From contig CALRLF020000004.1 of the NCBI GenBank assembly GCA_943368475.1, positions 1-64,000 on the forward strand: a DNA stretch of 64,000 bases. Reading direction: 5' to 3'. Positions 1-8,887 of the stretch are shown one piece after another. Position numbers and translations under genes: made by a program. Source of the DNA: UBA1930 sp943368475. Its GTDB lineage: Bacteria; Bacteroidota; Bacteroidia; Chitinophagales; Chitinophagaceae. The notes below the pieces were generated by a model. It did not search any database and was not told where the DNA came from. It saw nothing but the letters and a program-made list of their open reading frames with translations. Position 1 is the first letter of the stretch. Each line of letters opens with the position of its first letter.

Positions 1-2258
1 CGCATTATTTTTAGTTGTTCCCAATTGTAATCAAATTCAGCCAATTCTTTAATAGCCACATCTAAAGAAGAAGTTTCACATCCCTTGAAGTATTCTAAAA
101 TTTCTTCCTGGTCTTCTTCATCTAACCAATCATCTATAGCATAATCTAAATTTAGTTTTGTTCCACTGGCAGCAATGGTTTCCATTTCTTCTAATAATTC
201 ATGCAACGTTAATCCCTTAGTTCTGGCAATGGTTTCTAAACTTATTTTTTTATCTACATTTTGAATGATAAAAATTTTGTTGCTGCTTTTATTTGCAACA
301 CTTTTCATTACAAAATCATCTGGTTTTTCAATGTCATTTTCATCTACATATTTGGCAATCATTTCTACAAAGGGTCTACCATACTTTAATGCTTTGCCTT
401 TACTAACACCCTGACATTTTTCCAACTCTTCTAATGTTGTTGGATAAATGGTACTCATATCTTGTAATGAGTTTTCTAAAAATATTACAAATGGAGGAAG
501 ACTTTTTTTCTTTGCTTCTTTCTGACGCAAGTCTTTCAGCATTTCAAATAAAACATCATCGGCACCAGCACCATTTTCTGTAGCTGTTTCAGTTTCATCA
601 TCATCATTGTCCTCGTCAGAAAAAACATTGTTCATTACAATTTTAAATGATGTTGGTTTTTTTAACCACTTCTCGGTATGCTCAGTAAATTTCAATAAAC
701 CATACTCTTCAATGTCTTTTGTAATTAAATTCTCCAACATCATTTGTCTTAACAAACTATTCCAAAAATGAGCGTCTTTATCTTTGCCAATTCCAAAAAC
801 AGCAGATCCATCATGACGGAACATAGTAATCTGTGGAGTTAACTTACCCATTATTACATTCACCACATAATCTGTAACAAAACGTTCATCTAATACTTTT
901 ATAACTTTTAATGCTTTTACAACATCATCCTTGGTTTCAATTTTCTCTTTAGGATGTTTACAGTTATCGCAACTTCCACAATTTGGTGTTTCCCAATTTT
1001 CTCCAAAATAATGCAGTAATATTTTCCTTCTGCACACGCTGCTTTCAGCGTAGGCAACGGTTTCGTTAATTAATTGTGCACCAACTTCTCTTTCACTTAA
1101 AGGTTTGTCTCTCATTAAATGTTCCAATTTAGAAACATCTTTATGTGAATAATATAAAACACAAATTCCTTCTAAACCATCTCTTCCAGCTCTTCCAGTT
1201 TCTTGATAGTAATTCTCAATAGATTTAGGAATATTATAATGTATTACAAATCTAATATCTGGCTTGTCTATGCCCATTCCAAATGCAATTGTTGCAACAA
1301 TTACTTGCACATCTTCATTTAAAAATTGGTCTTGTCTGTTGGCTCTTAGTTTTTGGTCTAATCCAGCATGATAAGCAACAGCTTTAATATTGTTTGCCAT
1401 TAAAACTGCAGCCAGTTCCTCAGTGGTTTTTCTATTTAATGTATAAATAATTCCACTTTTATTTTTATGCTGTGTAATAAATTTTACAATATGTTTAATG
1501 GTTTGTTCTTTTTGAAGTTTTGGTTGAATTTCATAAAATAAATTGGTACGATTAAACGAGGAAATAAAGACATTCGGTTCACGTAATCCAAGATTTTTTA
1601 CAATATCACTTTGAACTTTAGGAGTTGCGGTTGCAGTTAATGCAATTACAGGAATATCTGGGTTAATAATATCCATCATTTCTCGAAGCCTTCTATACTC
1701 AGGACGGAAGTCGTGTCCCCATTCACTAATACAGTGAGCCTCATCAACAGCAAAAAAAGATATTTTTAAATCACTGAAAAATTCTAAGTTTTCTTCTTTT
1801 GTTAGTGTTTCGGGAGCAACGTATAAAAGTTTTGTTTTCCCTGAAACTAAATCTTCTTTTACTACTTTAATTTGCCCTTTGTTCAATGAAGAGTTTAAAA
1901 AATGTGCAACGTCATCCTGTTCACTATAGCCTCTTACCAAATCTACTTGGTTTTTCATTAGAGCAATTAATGGAGAAACAATTATAGTGCAACCTTCCAT
2001 CATCATCGCAGGTAATTGGTAACATAAACTTTTACCACCCCCCGTTGGCATAATAACAAATGTATCATTACCACTCATTAGGCTTCTTATAGATTCTTCT
2101 TGCGTTCCTTTAAAATCTTGAAAACCAAAATAGCGTTGAAGTCCATCATGAATATCAAACTTAGTAGTAATGGTTTTAGGCTTTACAGATTTAGCAATTG
2201 GTTTTTTTGTGGTAGCTGTTTTTTTAACAGCAGTTTTCTTCTTTATACTTGTAGGCAT
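1..2258 (-). CDS. recQ: ATP-dependent DNA helicase RecQ (3' end cut by window edge)
   Basis: Superfamily 2 3'-5' DNA helicase used in recombination and replication-fork repair. 752 codons are visible from the ATG at 2258. A Lys/Thr-rich leader of about 30 residues precedes the helicase core. Walker A PTGGGKS is at residues 71-77 and DEAH at about 172-175. The core is followed by the RecQ zinc-binding region with its Cys cluster (CRRK, then CGSCDNC), a winged-helix RQC region, an acidic linker, an HRDC-like segment with a TLEELEKCQGVSKGKALKYG-type helix-hairpin, and a C-terminal tail that may be the HTH_40 type. The stop lies beyond base 1, so only a few residues are probably missing. It is transcribed divergently from kdsD. 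The family call is very safe; the tail domain call is less so. Confidence 0.96.
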   Translation of the reverse strand, partial: MPTSIKKKTAVKKTATTKKPIAKSVKPKTITTKFDIHDGLQRYFGFQDFKGTQEESIRSLMSGNDTFVIMPTGGGKSLCYQLPAMMMEGCTIIVSPLIALMKNQVDLVRGYSEQDDVAHFLNSSLNKGQIKVVKEDLVSGKTKLLYVAPETLTKEENLEFFSDLKISFFAVDEAHCISEWGHDFRPEYRRLREMMDIINPDIPVIALTATATPKVQSDIVKNLGLREPNVFISSFNRTNLFYEIQPKLQKEQTIKHIVKFITQHKNKSGIIYTLNRKTTEELAAVLMANNIKAVAYHAGLDQKLRANRQDQFLNEDVQVIVATIAFGMGIDKPDIRFVIHYNIPKSIENYYQETGRAGRDGLEGICVLYYSHKDVSKLEHLMRDKPLSEREVGAQLINETVAYAESSVCRRKILLHYFGENWETPNCGSCDNCKHPKEKIETKDDVVKALKVIKVLDERFVTDYVVNVIMGKLTPQITMFRHDGSAVFGIGKDKDAHFWNSLLRQMMLENLITKDIEEYGLLKFTEHTEKWLKKPTSFKIVMNNVFSDEDNDDDETETATENGAGADDVLFEMLKDLRQKEAKKKSLPPFVIFLENSLQDMSTIYPTTLEELEKCQGVSKGKALKYGRPFVEMIAKYVDENDIEKPDDFVMKSVANKSSNKIFIIQNVDKKISLETIARTKGLTLHELLEEMETIAASGTKLNLDYAIDDWLDEEDQEEILEYFKGCETSSLDVAIKELAEFDYNWEQLKIM

Positions 2259-2377
2259 TTTTAAAAGTTTCCTTCCCGTCATTCAATTGGGGTTATTAAA
2301 AATAAAAGATACTAATTATTGTACAGATTAATCAATATTTTTTAAAGGGTAGCGAAGTTACAATTTGAGAAACTGAA

Positions 2378-2409
2378 TTGCAACAGATACTTGTTAAACT
2401 TTACCTTTG
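2378..2409 (+). promoter_or_regulatory. Bacteroidota-type promoter of kdsD
   Basis: A perfect TAnnTTTG box (TACCTTTG, 2402-2409) has a TTG at 2378-2380, 21 nt upstream, which fits the Bacteroidota -33/-7 layout. Only 4 nt separate the box from the ATG at 2414, so transcription should start at or next to the start codon. No Shine-Dalgarno site is present. Confidence 0.6.
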
Positions 2410-2413
2410 ATAT

Positions 2414-3379
2414 ATGATACTATCGAAGACGAAATTGGCAGCACTTAATACAATTCGGTTAGAGGCTGCATCTATTTTAAATATGGTTAATTTCATTAAC
2501 GACGATTTCGAAAAAGTGGTTCAGTTAATTTATCAATCTAAGGGTAGAGTCGTAATATCTGGCATTGGAAAAAGTGCAATTGTTGCTCAAAAAATTGTTG
2601 CAACATTAAATTCTACAGGAACGCCCTCATTATTTATGCATGCTGCTGATGCAATACATGGCGACTTAGGAATGGTACAAGAAAACGATGTTGTGATTAT
2701 TATTAGTAAAAGTGGAGAAAGTCCAGAAATAAAAGTGCTTGTTCCGTTAATCAGAAATTTCAAAAATCCAATAGTTTCAATTGTTGGAAATATAGCTAGT
2801 TTTTTAGCAACCAATTGCGATTACGTTTTAAATTCAACAGTTAGTAAAGAAGCTTGTCCAAATAATCTGGCTCCAACTAGTAGTACAACTGCTCAAATGG
2901 TTATGGGCGATGCATTGGCCGTAGCATTGATGGAGTTAAATGGCTTTTCGGGAAAGGATTTTGCAAAATATCACCCAGGTGGAAATCTTGGAAAACGCAT
3001 GTATTTAAGGGTTGATGATTTGTACAAATTAAACGAGAAGCCTGCAGTTTATGTAGAAGCAGGGTTAAAAGAAGTAATTGTTGAAATTACTTCTAAAAGA
3101 TTAGGTGTTACTGCAATTATAAATAAAGATAATTTGTTACTTGGTATTATCACCGATGGTGATCTACGAAGAATGCTTGAAAAAAGTGAAAATATAACTG
3201 AAGTAAAAGCAAAAGACATTGCGAGTTTCTCCCCAAAGACTATATCACCAGATGCTTTGGCAATCGAAGCTTTTGAAGTTTTTAAAACCCATGATATTAC
3301 GCATTTATTGGTAGTAGAAAATCAACAATATTTGGGTGTTTTGCATTTACATGATTTAGTTAGAGAAGGAATTATGTAA
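2414..3379 (+). CDS. kdsD: Arabinose-5-phosphate isomerase, KpsF/GutQ (KdsD) family
   Basis: Interconverts ribulose-5-phosphate and arabinose-5-phosphate, the first step to Kdo for lipopolysaccharide core. The protein has 321 residues, the usual length. An N-terminal SIS domain (about 30-160) carries the sugar-phosphate loop SGIGKSAIVAQK and ISKSGESPE. Two CBS domains follow (about 200-255 and 265-321), with ITDGDLRR in the first and THLLVV in the second. It is followed after 38 bases by manC on the same strand, so the two sugar-precursor genes are probably cotranscribed. The start is the ATG 4 nt after the -7 box. Confidence 0.93.
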   Translation: MILSKTKLAALNTIRLEAASILNMVNFINDDFEKVVQLIYQSKGRVVISGIGKSAIVAQKIVATLNSTGTPSLFMHAADAIHGDLGMVQENDVVIIISKSGESPEIKVLVPLIRNFKNPIVSIVGNIASFLATNCDYVLNSTVSKEACPNNLAPTSSTTAQMVMGDALAVALMELNGFSGKDFAKYHPGGNLGKRMYLRVDDLYKLNEKPAVYVEAGLKEVIVEITSKRLGVTAIINKDNLLLGIITDGDLRRMLEKSENITEVKAKDIASFSPKTISPDALAIEAFEVFKTHDITHLLVVENQQYLGVLHLHDLVREGIM

Positions 3380-3417
3380 CGTTTTAATCCGTTACTTCGC
3401 AATCCTAATATTTTAAT

Positions 3418-4500
3418 ATGAACAAACATCACTATGTAGCTATAATGGCCGGCGGAATTGGAAGCCGATTTTGGCCGAAGAGCAGAACTTCTATGCCCAA
3501 GCAATTTTTGGATATTTTAAATACTGGCAAAACATTAATTCAATGGACTTTTGAGCGTTATGCCGAATTTATTCCGAAAGAAAATATTTTTGTTGTTACC
3601 TCTCAAGATTATGAAGCAATTGTTGCAGAGCAATTACCCGAGATAAATGCAGCAAATATTTTGTGTGAACCCAGCAGAAAAAACACCGCTCCATGCATTG
3701 CTTACATTTCCTTTAAGCTTTTGCAAAAAGACCCTGAAGCTTCATTAATCGTAGCCCCTAGCGATCATATTATTTTAGATAATAATGCATTTAAAACCAT
3801 TGCTTTAAAAGCTTTAGACTTTGTTGCTCACTTAAAAGCATTTGTAACGCTGGGTATTACCCCAACTTATCCAAATACTGGATATGGATATATTCAACAC
3901 GATACATTGAGTGTAGCTGAAGATATTTATAAGGTAAAAACATTTACCGAGAAGCCAAATTTAGAATTGGCTAAAACATTTATTTCAAGTGGAGATTTTT
4001 TGTGGAATGCTGGTATTTTTGTTTGGCAGGTAAAGAATGTGCTAAAAGCATTCGAACAGTTTCAGCCCGAAATGTATGAACTGTTTGATGGAGAAAAAGA
4101 AAACTTCAACACCGCTGAAGAGAAAAACGCCATCAACAGAATTTATCCTTTATGCACCAATATTTCAATTGATTTTGCAATAATGGAAAAAGCAGATAAT
4201 GTATATGTAATTCCATCTTCTTTTGGCTGGAGTGATCTGGGAACTTGGAATAGTGCCTATGAGAACTTAGAGAAAGATTATTTAGGAAATGCTGTTGCTG
4301 GTGAAAATGTGATTGTAATAGATGCAACAAAATGTATGGTGAGTGCTCCCAAAGAAAAACTGGTTGTACTTCAGGGATTAGATGATTGTATTATTGTAGA
4401 TACCAAAGATGTATTGTTGATTTGCTCGAAAGACAAAGAACAAGAAATTAAAGAATATGTGGCAGAAGTTAAAAGAAGCAAAGGCGATAGTTATTTGTAA
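3418..4500 (+). CDS. manC: Mannose-1-phosphate guanylyltransferase
   Basis: Makes GDP-mannose from mannose-1-phosphate and GTP for surface polysaccharides and glycoproteins. The 360-residue protein opens with the nucleotidyltransferase signature MAGGIGSRFWPKSR (residues 10-23), followed by the pyrophosphorylase lysine region PKQFL. It also has VAPSDHII, FTEKP and the WNAGIF motif of this family. It lacks the C-terminal cupin isomerase domain of the bifunctional enzymes, so it is single-function. It lies 38 bases after kdsD. Its last 10 bases overlap the 3' end of nadD on the other strand. Confidence 0.93.
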   Translation: MNKHHYVAIMAGGIGSRFWPKSRTSMPKQFLDILNTGKTLIQWTFERYAEFIPKENIFVVTSQDYEAIVAEQLPEINAANILCEPSRKNTAPCIAYISFKLLQKDPEASLIVAPSDHIILDNNAFKTIALKALDFVAHLKAFVTLGITPTYPNTGYGYIQHDTLSVAEDIYKVKTFTEKPNLELAKTFISSGDFLWNAGIFVWQVKNVLKAFEQFQPEMYELFDGEKENFNTAEEKNAINRIYPLCTNISIDFAIMEKADNVYVIPSSFGWSDLGTWNSAYENLEKDYLGNAVAGENVIVIDATKCMVSAPKEKLVVLQGLDDCIIVDTKDVLLICSKDKEQEIKEYVAEVKRSKGDSYL

Positions 4501-5060
4501 TAGCCATTTCTTTCAATTTCGATACGAACATTTTCAGGGAGCATATATCTTATGCTCCTTTTTTGTTGAATAGATTTTCGGATTTCAGTTGATGAGATTT
4601 CTAACAGTGGAGCATCCAAAATATGGATATTGGATTTCTCATTATTATTAACCTCAGCATTTGGACGATTATAAACGATTAATTGATAATCGTTTAACAA
4701 TATCTGATAGTTCTTCCATTTAGATAAGTTCTGATAACTGTCACCTCCAAGAATCACAGAAAATGTATGTTGAGGATATTTCTCTTTTAGATGAATGAGT
4801 GTGTCAATGGTGTAAGATGGTTTTGGCAATTTAAACTCTACATCACTTGCCTTAAACCTATCATCCTCTTCAATTGCAAGATTTACCAAATGAAGTCTAT
4901 CGTATTCGTTCAATAAGGTAGAAGAATGCTTTAGTGGGTTTTGTGGACTAACTACAAACCAAACTTTATCTACTAATCCACTATCTACAACATGGGAAGC
5001 AATCAATAAATGACCAACGTGAATGGGGTTAAAGGAGCCAAAGTATAAACCAATTTTCAT
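4491..5060 (-). CDS. nadD: Nicotinate-nucleotide adenylyltransferase
   Basis: Transfers AMP from ATP to nicotinate mononucleotide to make deamido-NAD in NAD synthesis. The 189-residue protein has the nucleotidyltransferase motif GSFNPIHVGHL near its N-terminus (residues 8-18), LGGDSYQNL in the middle, and ISSTEIRKSI near the C-terminus, which are the family's nucleotide-binding elements. It lies 11 bases downstream of the FeoA-like gene on the same strand, so the two are probably cotranscribed. It converges on manC with a 10-base overlap. Confidence 0.95.
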   Translation of the reverse strand: MKIGLYFGSFNPIHVGHLLIASHVVDSGLVDKVWFVVSPQNPLKHSSTLLNEYDRLHLVNLAIEEDDRFKASDVEFKLPKPSYTIDTLIHLKEKYPQHTFSVILGGDSYQNLSKWKNYQILLNDYQLIVYNRPNAEVNNNEKSNIHILDAPLLEISSTEIRKSIQQKRSIRYMLPENVRIEIERNGYYK

Positions 5061-5071
5061 ACAGACAACAG

Positions 5072-5299
5072 TTAATTGATTTCTTCAACAAAGATTTCCT
5101 GAGCTTCACTTAATCTAAGGCTTAGTGAATAGCCAGCAACACTTACAGAAATAGGATCTCCAAGGGGTGCAATTTGATCCACACGAATTTGTTCACCAGG
5201 AACACAACCCATTTCCATCAGCTTTATAAAGATGTCGTCTTTTTCAAAAGAGTGTATGGTTGCTTTTTTGCCTATTCCTAACTCACTTAGCTTTTTCAT
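5072..5299 (-). CDS. FeoA-domain protein
   Basis: Small SH3-like protein of the FeoA type (about 75 residues from the ATG at 5299; an upstream ATG at 5317 would add six residues). The family is known as a cytosolic partner of the FeoB ferrous-iron channel. Visible family features are the EMGCVPGEQI turn and the ending LSLRLSEAQEI. No feoB is seen nearby; the partner may be elsewhere, or the protein may act alone. It leads a two-gene unit with nadD. Confidence 0.85.
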   Translation of the reverse strand: MKKLSELGIGKKATIHSFEKDDIFIKLMEMGCVPGEQIRVDQIAPLGDPISVSVAGYSLSLRLSEAQEIFVEEIN

Positions 5300-5372
5300 T
5301 ATTTCCTGTTTCAACAAAAATAGTTCGGCTTAACGGCTTTTTGTTACGAATTTTGGAGCAAGAATTAATACT

Positions 5373-5798
5373 ATGCTAAAGGTTCATTTCAGTTATGCCG
5401 ATAGGCAACTCAATTTTTCCAATAAAACATCTTTGAAGATCTTTGTAGAAACTATTTTTAAAAAGGAGAAGAAGCAGTTGGGTTCAATTCGATATGTTTT
5501 TTGTTCAGACGATTTCTTGTTAGAGATTAATAGAAGTAGTTTAAACCATGACTACTATACTGATATTATCACTTTTGACTTATCAGATTCTAATCAACCA
5601 ATAGAATCAGAAGTGTATGTAAGTTTAGATAGGATAAAAGAGAATGCTCAACAACAAGGCTTTTCATTTAAAGATGAATTGTGTAGGGTTGTTTTTCATG
5701 GTGCTTTGCATTTGTGTGGTTATAAAGACAAGAGGAAAGAAGATATTTTGATTATGAGGAAGAAGGAGGATTATTATTTGAAGCAGTTCGTTGGGTGA
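5373..5798 (+). CDS. ybeY: rRNA maturation RNase YbeY
   Basis: Metal-dependent single-strand endoribonuclease that acts in 16S rRNA 3' processing and ribosome quality control. The 141-residue protein carries HGALHLCGYKDK near its C-terminus. In the Enterobacterial form the metal site is HGxLHLxGYDH with three His; here the third ligand position reads KD, so only two of the His are kept. I recall the same change in other Bacteroidota proteins. It starts 56 bases after the divergent feoA gene. Confidence 0.92.
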   Translation: MLKVHFSYADRQLNFSNKTSLKIFVETIFKKEKKQLGSIRYVFCSDDFLLEINRSSLNHDYYTDIITFDLSDSNQPIESEVYVSLDRIKENAQQQGFSFKDELCRVVFHGALHLCGYKDKRKEDILIMRKKEDYYLKQFVG

Positions 5799-6150
5799 GC
5801 AATGTTCCACGAATCACATTTTTTCGACTTGATTCCAAATCGCATGTTCCACGAATCACAAAAAAACAGACATGCTCCTCCTAGGAACAGTTTTTCGGGA
5901 AGTTGATTTGGCTGATTTGATGGATTTACAAGATTTAACTTCATCAATACTTCCAATTATTTAGATATAAAGTCTTTTCCAATTTGGCAAAATCCGTTTT
6001 CATTCGCCTACTCAATCTCAGCTATTCGAGTTTAATTCTTTTAAACCTCATTTTAAATTAAGTACACAGTAAGCCAAATAAAAAATCAGTTCTAATCAGT
6101 TCAATCCGTGTCATCTGTGTTCCATTCTTTCACATCTGTACGCCTTAATA
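5799..6150. other. Intergenic region before mnmG with a short direct repeat
   Basis: No coding signal is convincing here. The 17-mer ATGTTCCACGAATCACA occurs twice, at 5803-5819 and 5844-5860, 41 bases apart. Near 6100-6135 the words AATCCGTGTCATCTGTGTTC belong to the degenerate CCGTG/ACCACAG repeat class seen elsewhere in the window. No DnaA boxes were found. Confidence 0.6.
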
Positions 6151-6158
6151 TATCTTTG
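6151..6158 (+). promoter_or_regulatory. -7 box of mnmG
   Basis: TATCTTTG is a perfect TAnnTTTG box ending 4 nt before the mnmG ATG at 6163, implying a leaderless or nearly leaderless transcript. No clear -33 TTTG was found at the usual spacing. Confidence 0.55.
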
Positions 6159-6162
6159 CCCT

Positions 6163-8031
6163 ATGTTTCAAGAATATGATGTTATAGTTGCAGGTGCCGG
6201 TCATGCTGGTTGTGAAGCTGCTGCTGCTGCTGCCAATTTGGGTAGCAAGGTTTTATTAATTACCATGAACATGCAAACCATTGCCCAAATGAGTTGTAAT
6301 CCTGCCATGGGTGGCATAGCAAAAGGACAAATTGTTCGTGAAATTGATGCACTGGGTGGTTACAGTGGTATTGTGAGCGATAAAAGTATGATTCAGTTCA
6401 GGATGTTGAATAGAAGTAAGGGTCCTGCAATGTGGAGTCCAAGAACGCAAAACGACCGAATGTTGTTTGCCACAACATGGAGAGAAATGTTGGAACAAAC
6501 ACCTAATGTAGATTTTTACCAAGATATGGTAAAAAGCCTCATCATTAAAAATGGCAAAGCCTGTGGTGTGGTAACTGGTTTAGGACATGAAGTATATGCA
6601 AAATCGGTGGTAATTACCAGTGGTACATTTTTAAATGGTATTATTCATATAGGAGAGAAGAAATTAGGTGGAGGAAGAATTTCTGAAACAGCAGCAACAG
6701 GAATTACTGAACAGTTGGTAGAACATGGTTTTGAGGCAGATCGTTTAAAAACAGGAACACCACCAAGGGTTGATGCCAGAAGTTTGGATTATTCAAAAAT
6801 GGAAGAGCAAAAAGGAGATGATGAAATTGTAGGATTTTCTTTTTTAGATGTTGAAAGAATAAAACCAGAACAACAAAGAAGCTGCCATATTACTTATACG
6901 AATACTGATGTACATGAAATATTAAAAACTGGTTTCGATAGAAGCCCAATGTATCAAGGTAGAATTGAAGGAGTTGGACCTCGTTATTGCCCAAGTATTG
7001 AAGATAAAATCAATCGTTTTGCCGATAGAGACCGCCATCAATTATTTGTAGAACCCGAAGGTTGGAATACGGTAGAAATTTATGTAAACGGATTTTCTAC
7101 TTCTTTACCAGAAGATGTTCAAATAAAAGCATTGAGAACAGTTCCAGGTTTTGAAAATTGTAAAATATTTCGTCCTGGTTATGCCATTGAATACGATTAT
7201 TTCCCACCAACACAACTTACACACACATTAGAAACAAAGCTAATACCAAATTTATTCTTTGCAGGTCAAATTAATGGCACAACAGGTTATGAAGAAGCTG
7301 CATGTCAAGGAATAATGGCTGGTATTAATGCTCATCAAAAAGCCAGAAATTTAGAACCAGTTATATTAAAAAGAAGTGATGCATATATTGGTGTATTAAT
7401 AGATGATTTAATTAGCAAAGGAACCCAAGAACCTTATAGAATGTTTACGAGCAGAGCAGAGTTTAGAACTTTACTGAGGCAAGACAATGCTGATCTAAGG
7501 TTGACGGAACTCAGCTATCGTCTTGGATTGGCGTCACAAGAAAGAATGGATAGGGTTTTGCATAAAAAAGATTCAGTAGCGGCGATTAAAAAAGTATTAG
7601 ATACAACACCAATCGACCCTTCAGAAATCAATTCTTATTTTGAGCAAATTAATTCTGCTCCTTTAGGCGAAAGGCAAAAAGCCAGTAAAATTGTACTTCG
7701 TCCAAATGTTACTTTAAACGCCATGATGCAGTATTCACAAGCATTACAGCAACAGTTACAACATTTGGATGCAGAAACTTTAGAGCAAGCCGAAATACAA
7801 GTAAAGTACGAACGTTATATAGAAAAAGAACAAGAATTGGTGGTAAGAATGAGTGAAATGGAAGATTTAATTATACCCGATTCATTTGATTATGAAAAAG
7901 TTTCAGCCATATCTGCAGAGGCAAAACAAAAGTTCAAAAAGATTAGACCAAGAACTTTGGGTCAGGCAGGACGTATCAGTGGTGTTAACCCAAGTGATGT
8001 ACAAATATTAATGGTGTATATGGGGAGATAA
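6163..8031 (+). CDS. mnmG: tRNA U34 carboxymethylaminomethyl modification enzyme MnmG (GidA)
   Basis: FAD-dependent enzyme that, with the GTPase MnmE, adds the cmnm5 group to uridine 34 of tRNAs reading split codon boxes. It has 622 residues, the standard length. The N-terminal Rossmann motif GAGHAGCEAA (residues 11-20) binds FAD. Other family landmarks are NPAMGGIAKGQ, LKTGTPPRV, the Cys in RYCPSIEDK, the second FAD-contact segment FFAGQINGTTGYEEAA, and the helical C-terminal domain ending in the LGQAGRISGVNPSD segment. It appears to be a single-gene unit; the next genes run the other way. Confidence 0.98.
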   Translation: MFQEYDVIVAGAGHAGCEAAAAAANLGSKVLLITMNMQTIAQMSCNPAMGGIAKGQIVREIDALGGYSGIVSDKSMIQFRMLNRSKGPAMWSPRTQNDRMLFATTWREMLEQTPNVDFYQDMVKSLIIKNGKACGVVTGLGHEVYAKSVVITSGTFLNGIIHIGEKKLGGGRISETAATGITEQLVEHGFEADRLKTGTPPRVDARSLDYSKMEEQKGDDEIVGFSFLDVERIKPEQQRSCHITYTNTDVHEILKTGFDRSPMYQGRIEGVGPRYCPSIEDKINRFADRDRHQLFVEPEGWNTVEIYVNGFSTSLPEDVQIKALRTVPGFENCKIFRPGYAIEYDYFPPTQLTHTLETKLIPNLFFAGQINGTTGYEEAACQGIMAGINAHQKARNLEPVILKRSDAYIGVLIDDLISKGTQEPYRMFTSRAEFRTLLRQDNADLRLTELSYRLGLASQERMDRVLHKKDSVAAIKKVLDTTPIDPSEINSYFEQINSAPLGERQKASKIVLRPNVTLNAMMQYSQALQQQLQHLDAETLEQAEIQVKYERYIEKEQELVVRMSEMEDLIIPDSFDYEKVSAISAEAKQKFKKIRPRTLGQAGRISGVNPSDVQILMVYMGR

Positions 8032-8034
8032 AAA

Positions 8035-8271
8035 TTATTCCACCGTTTGCAGCACTTCAATCATCTGCTGTTTTTCTTTTTCAGAAAGAGAAGCAGCAGA
8101 TTTTTTTTGCATTAAAGGAACACTTGTGGTGAGCACTTTATTTTGTTTGTAAAAAAAATCACAAACCTTGCAAATAAATAAATGAATACTTAGTTGTATA
8201 CGTTGTTTTAATGAAATACGCCCTTCCTCTTTTTGAGAAATCATTTTAGTAGCATCTTTACAATTTATCAT
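8035..8271 (-). CDS. Small anti-sigma-type zinc-binding protein
   Basis: A protein of about 78 residues, starting at the second Met (8271; an in-frame Met at 8280 is also possible). The segment HLFICKVCDFF gives an HxxxCxxC zinc-finger-like motif as in zinc-binding anti-sigma factors. There is no transmembrane segment, so it would be cytosolic. It lies 22 bases downstream of the ECF sigma gene on the same strand. Function is inferred from the motif and context: a short anti-sigma partner of that sigma factor. Confidence 0.72.
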   Translation of the reverse strand: MINCKDATKMISQKEEGRISLKQRIQLSIHLFICKVCDFFYKQNKVLTTSVPLMQKKSAASLSEKEKQQMIEVLQTVE

Positions 8272-8293
8272 TAGTCCCATAATAGTTCGTTCT

Positions 8294-8848
8294 TTATTTT
8301 ACAAACCAATTTTTTTCTAAGCAGCCACGTAGTTGCAGTTTGGCTCGGTGCAACAAAACCCAGTAATTGGCTGATGTGATATTTAGTTCTTTACAAATTT
8401 CATCACTATCAACACCATCTAAATATTTCATGCTGAAAACTGCATTTTGAATTTGCTTCAATTTGCTTTTACAGATTTCTAAAACTGAGTAAAATTCTTT
8501 CTGTTCAATTGCTGTATTGTAATCAATGCCCCAATCATTAGGCTTGGTTGTTGCTGTCCAATGACCATTTTCATCAAAACTATTTTCTCCTTCAGATATA
8601 TCAATATTATCTGTTAACCTAGAAGACGCTTTTCGGTAATGATCTATAATTTTATTCTTCAATATTGTGAATAACCAATTTTTTTCACTGGCTTCCCCTT
8701 TATAATTGTCAACATTTCTCCAGGCAGCCAAAAATGTTTCCTGAACCAAATCTTTAGCAATGCCACTATCGCTAACTCTTGGTAAGGCATAGCGATACAG
8801 CATATCGCCAAAATCTTTCACCCATCTTTTTGCTAGTTCATTTTGCAT
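8294..8848 (-). CDS. RNA polymerase ECF-type sigma factor
   Basis: 184-residue sigma-70 family protein of the extracytoplasmic function class. Region 2 is seen in DLVQETFLAAWRNVDNYKG and the following ENWLFTILKNKIIDHYRK. Region 4 is the C-terminal helix-turn-helix LDGVDSDEICKELNITSANY. The linker between them is longer than usual and acidic. It heads a two-gene unit with the small zinc-binding protein. Its regulon cannot be read from this sequence. It is divergent from the secreted amidohydrolase gene at 9094. Confidence 0.9.
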   Translation of the reverse strand: MQNELAKRWVKDFGDMLYRYALPRVSDSGIAKDLVQETFLAAWRNVDNYKGEASEKNWLFTILKNKIIDHYRKASSRLTDNIDISEGENSFDENGHWTATTKPNDWGIDYNTAIEQKEFYSVLEICKSKLKQIQNAVFSMKYLDGVDSDEICKELNITSANYWVLLHRAKLQLRGCLEKNWFVK

Positions 8849-8887
8849 AGTTCAAATGTATGTACTTGTTGCTTCGAAAGAGTTTTT

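Noticed and set aside
5774..5956. 60-codon minus-strand ORF in the gap before mnmG.
   Set aside because: It covers the short direct repeats and has no recognisable protein features, so chance is the simplest explanation.
5799..6162. Possible replication origin or parS site next to mnmG (gidA).
   Set aside because: No DnaA boxes and no full TGTTCCACGTGGAACA-type palindrome; only half of such a site is present.
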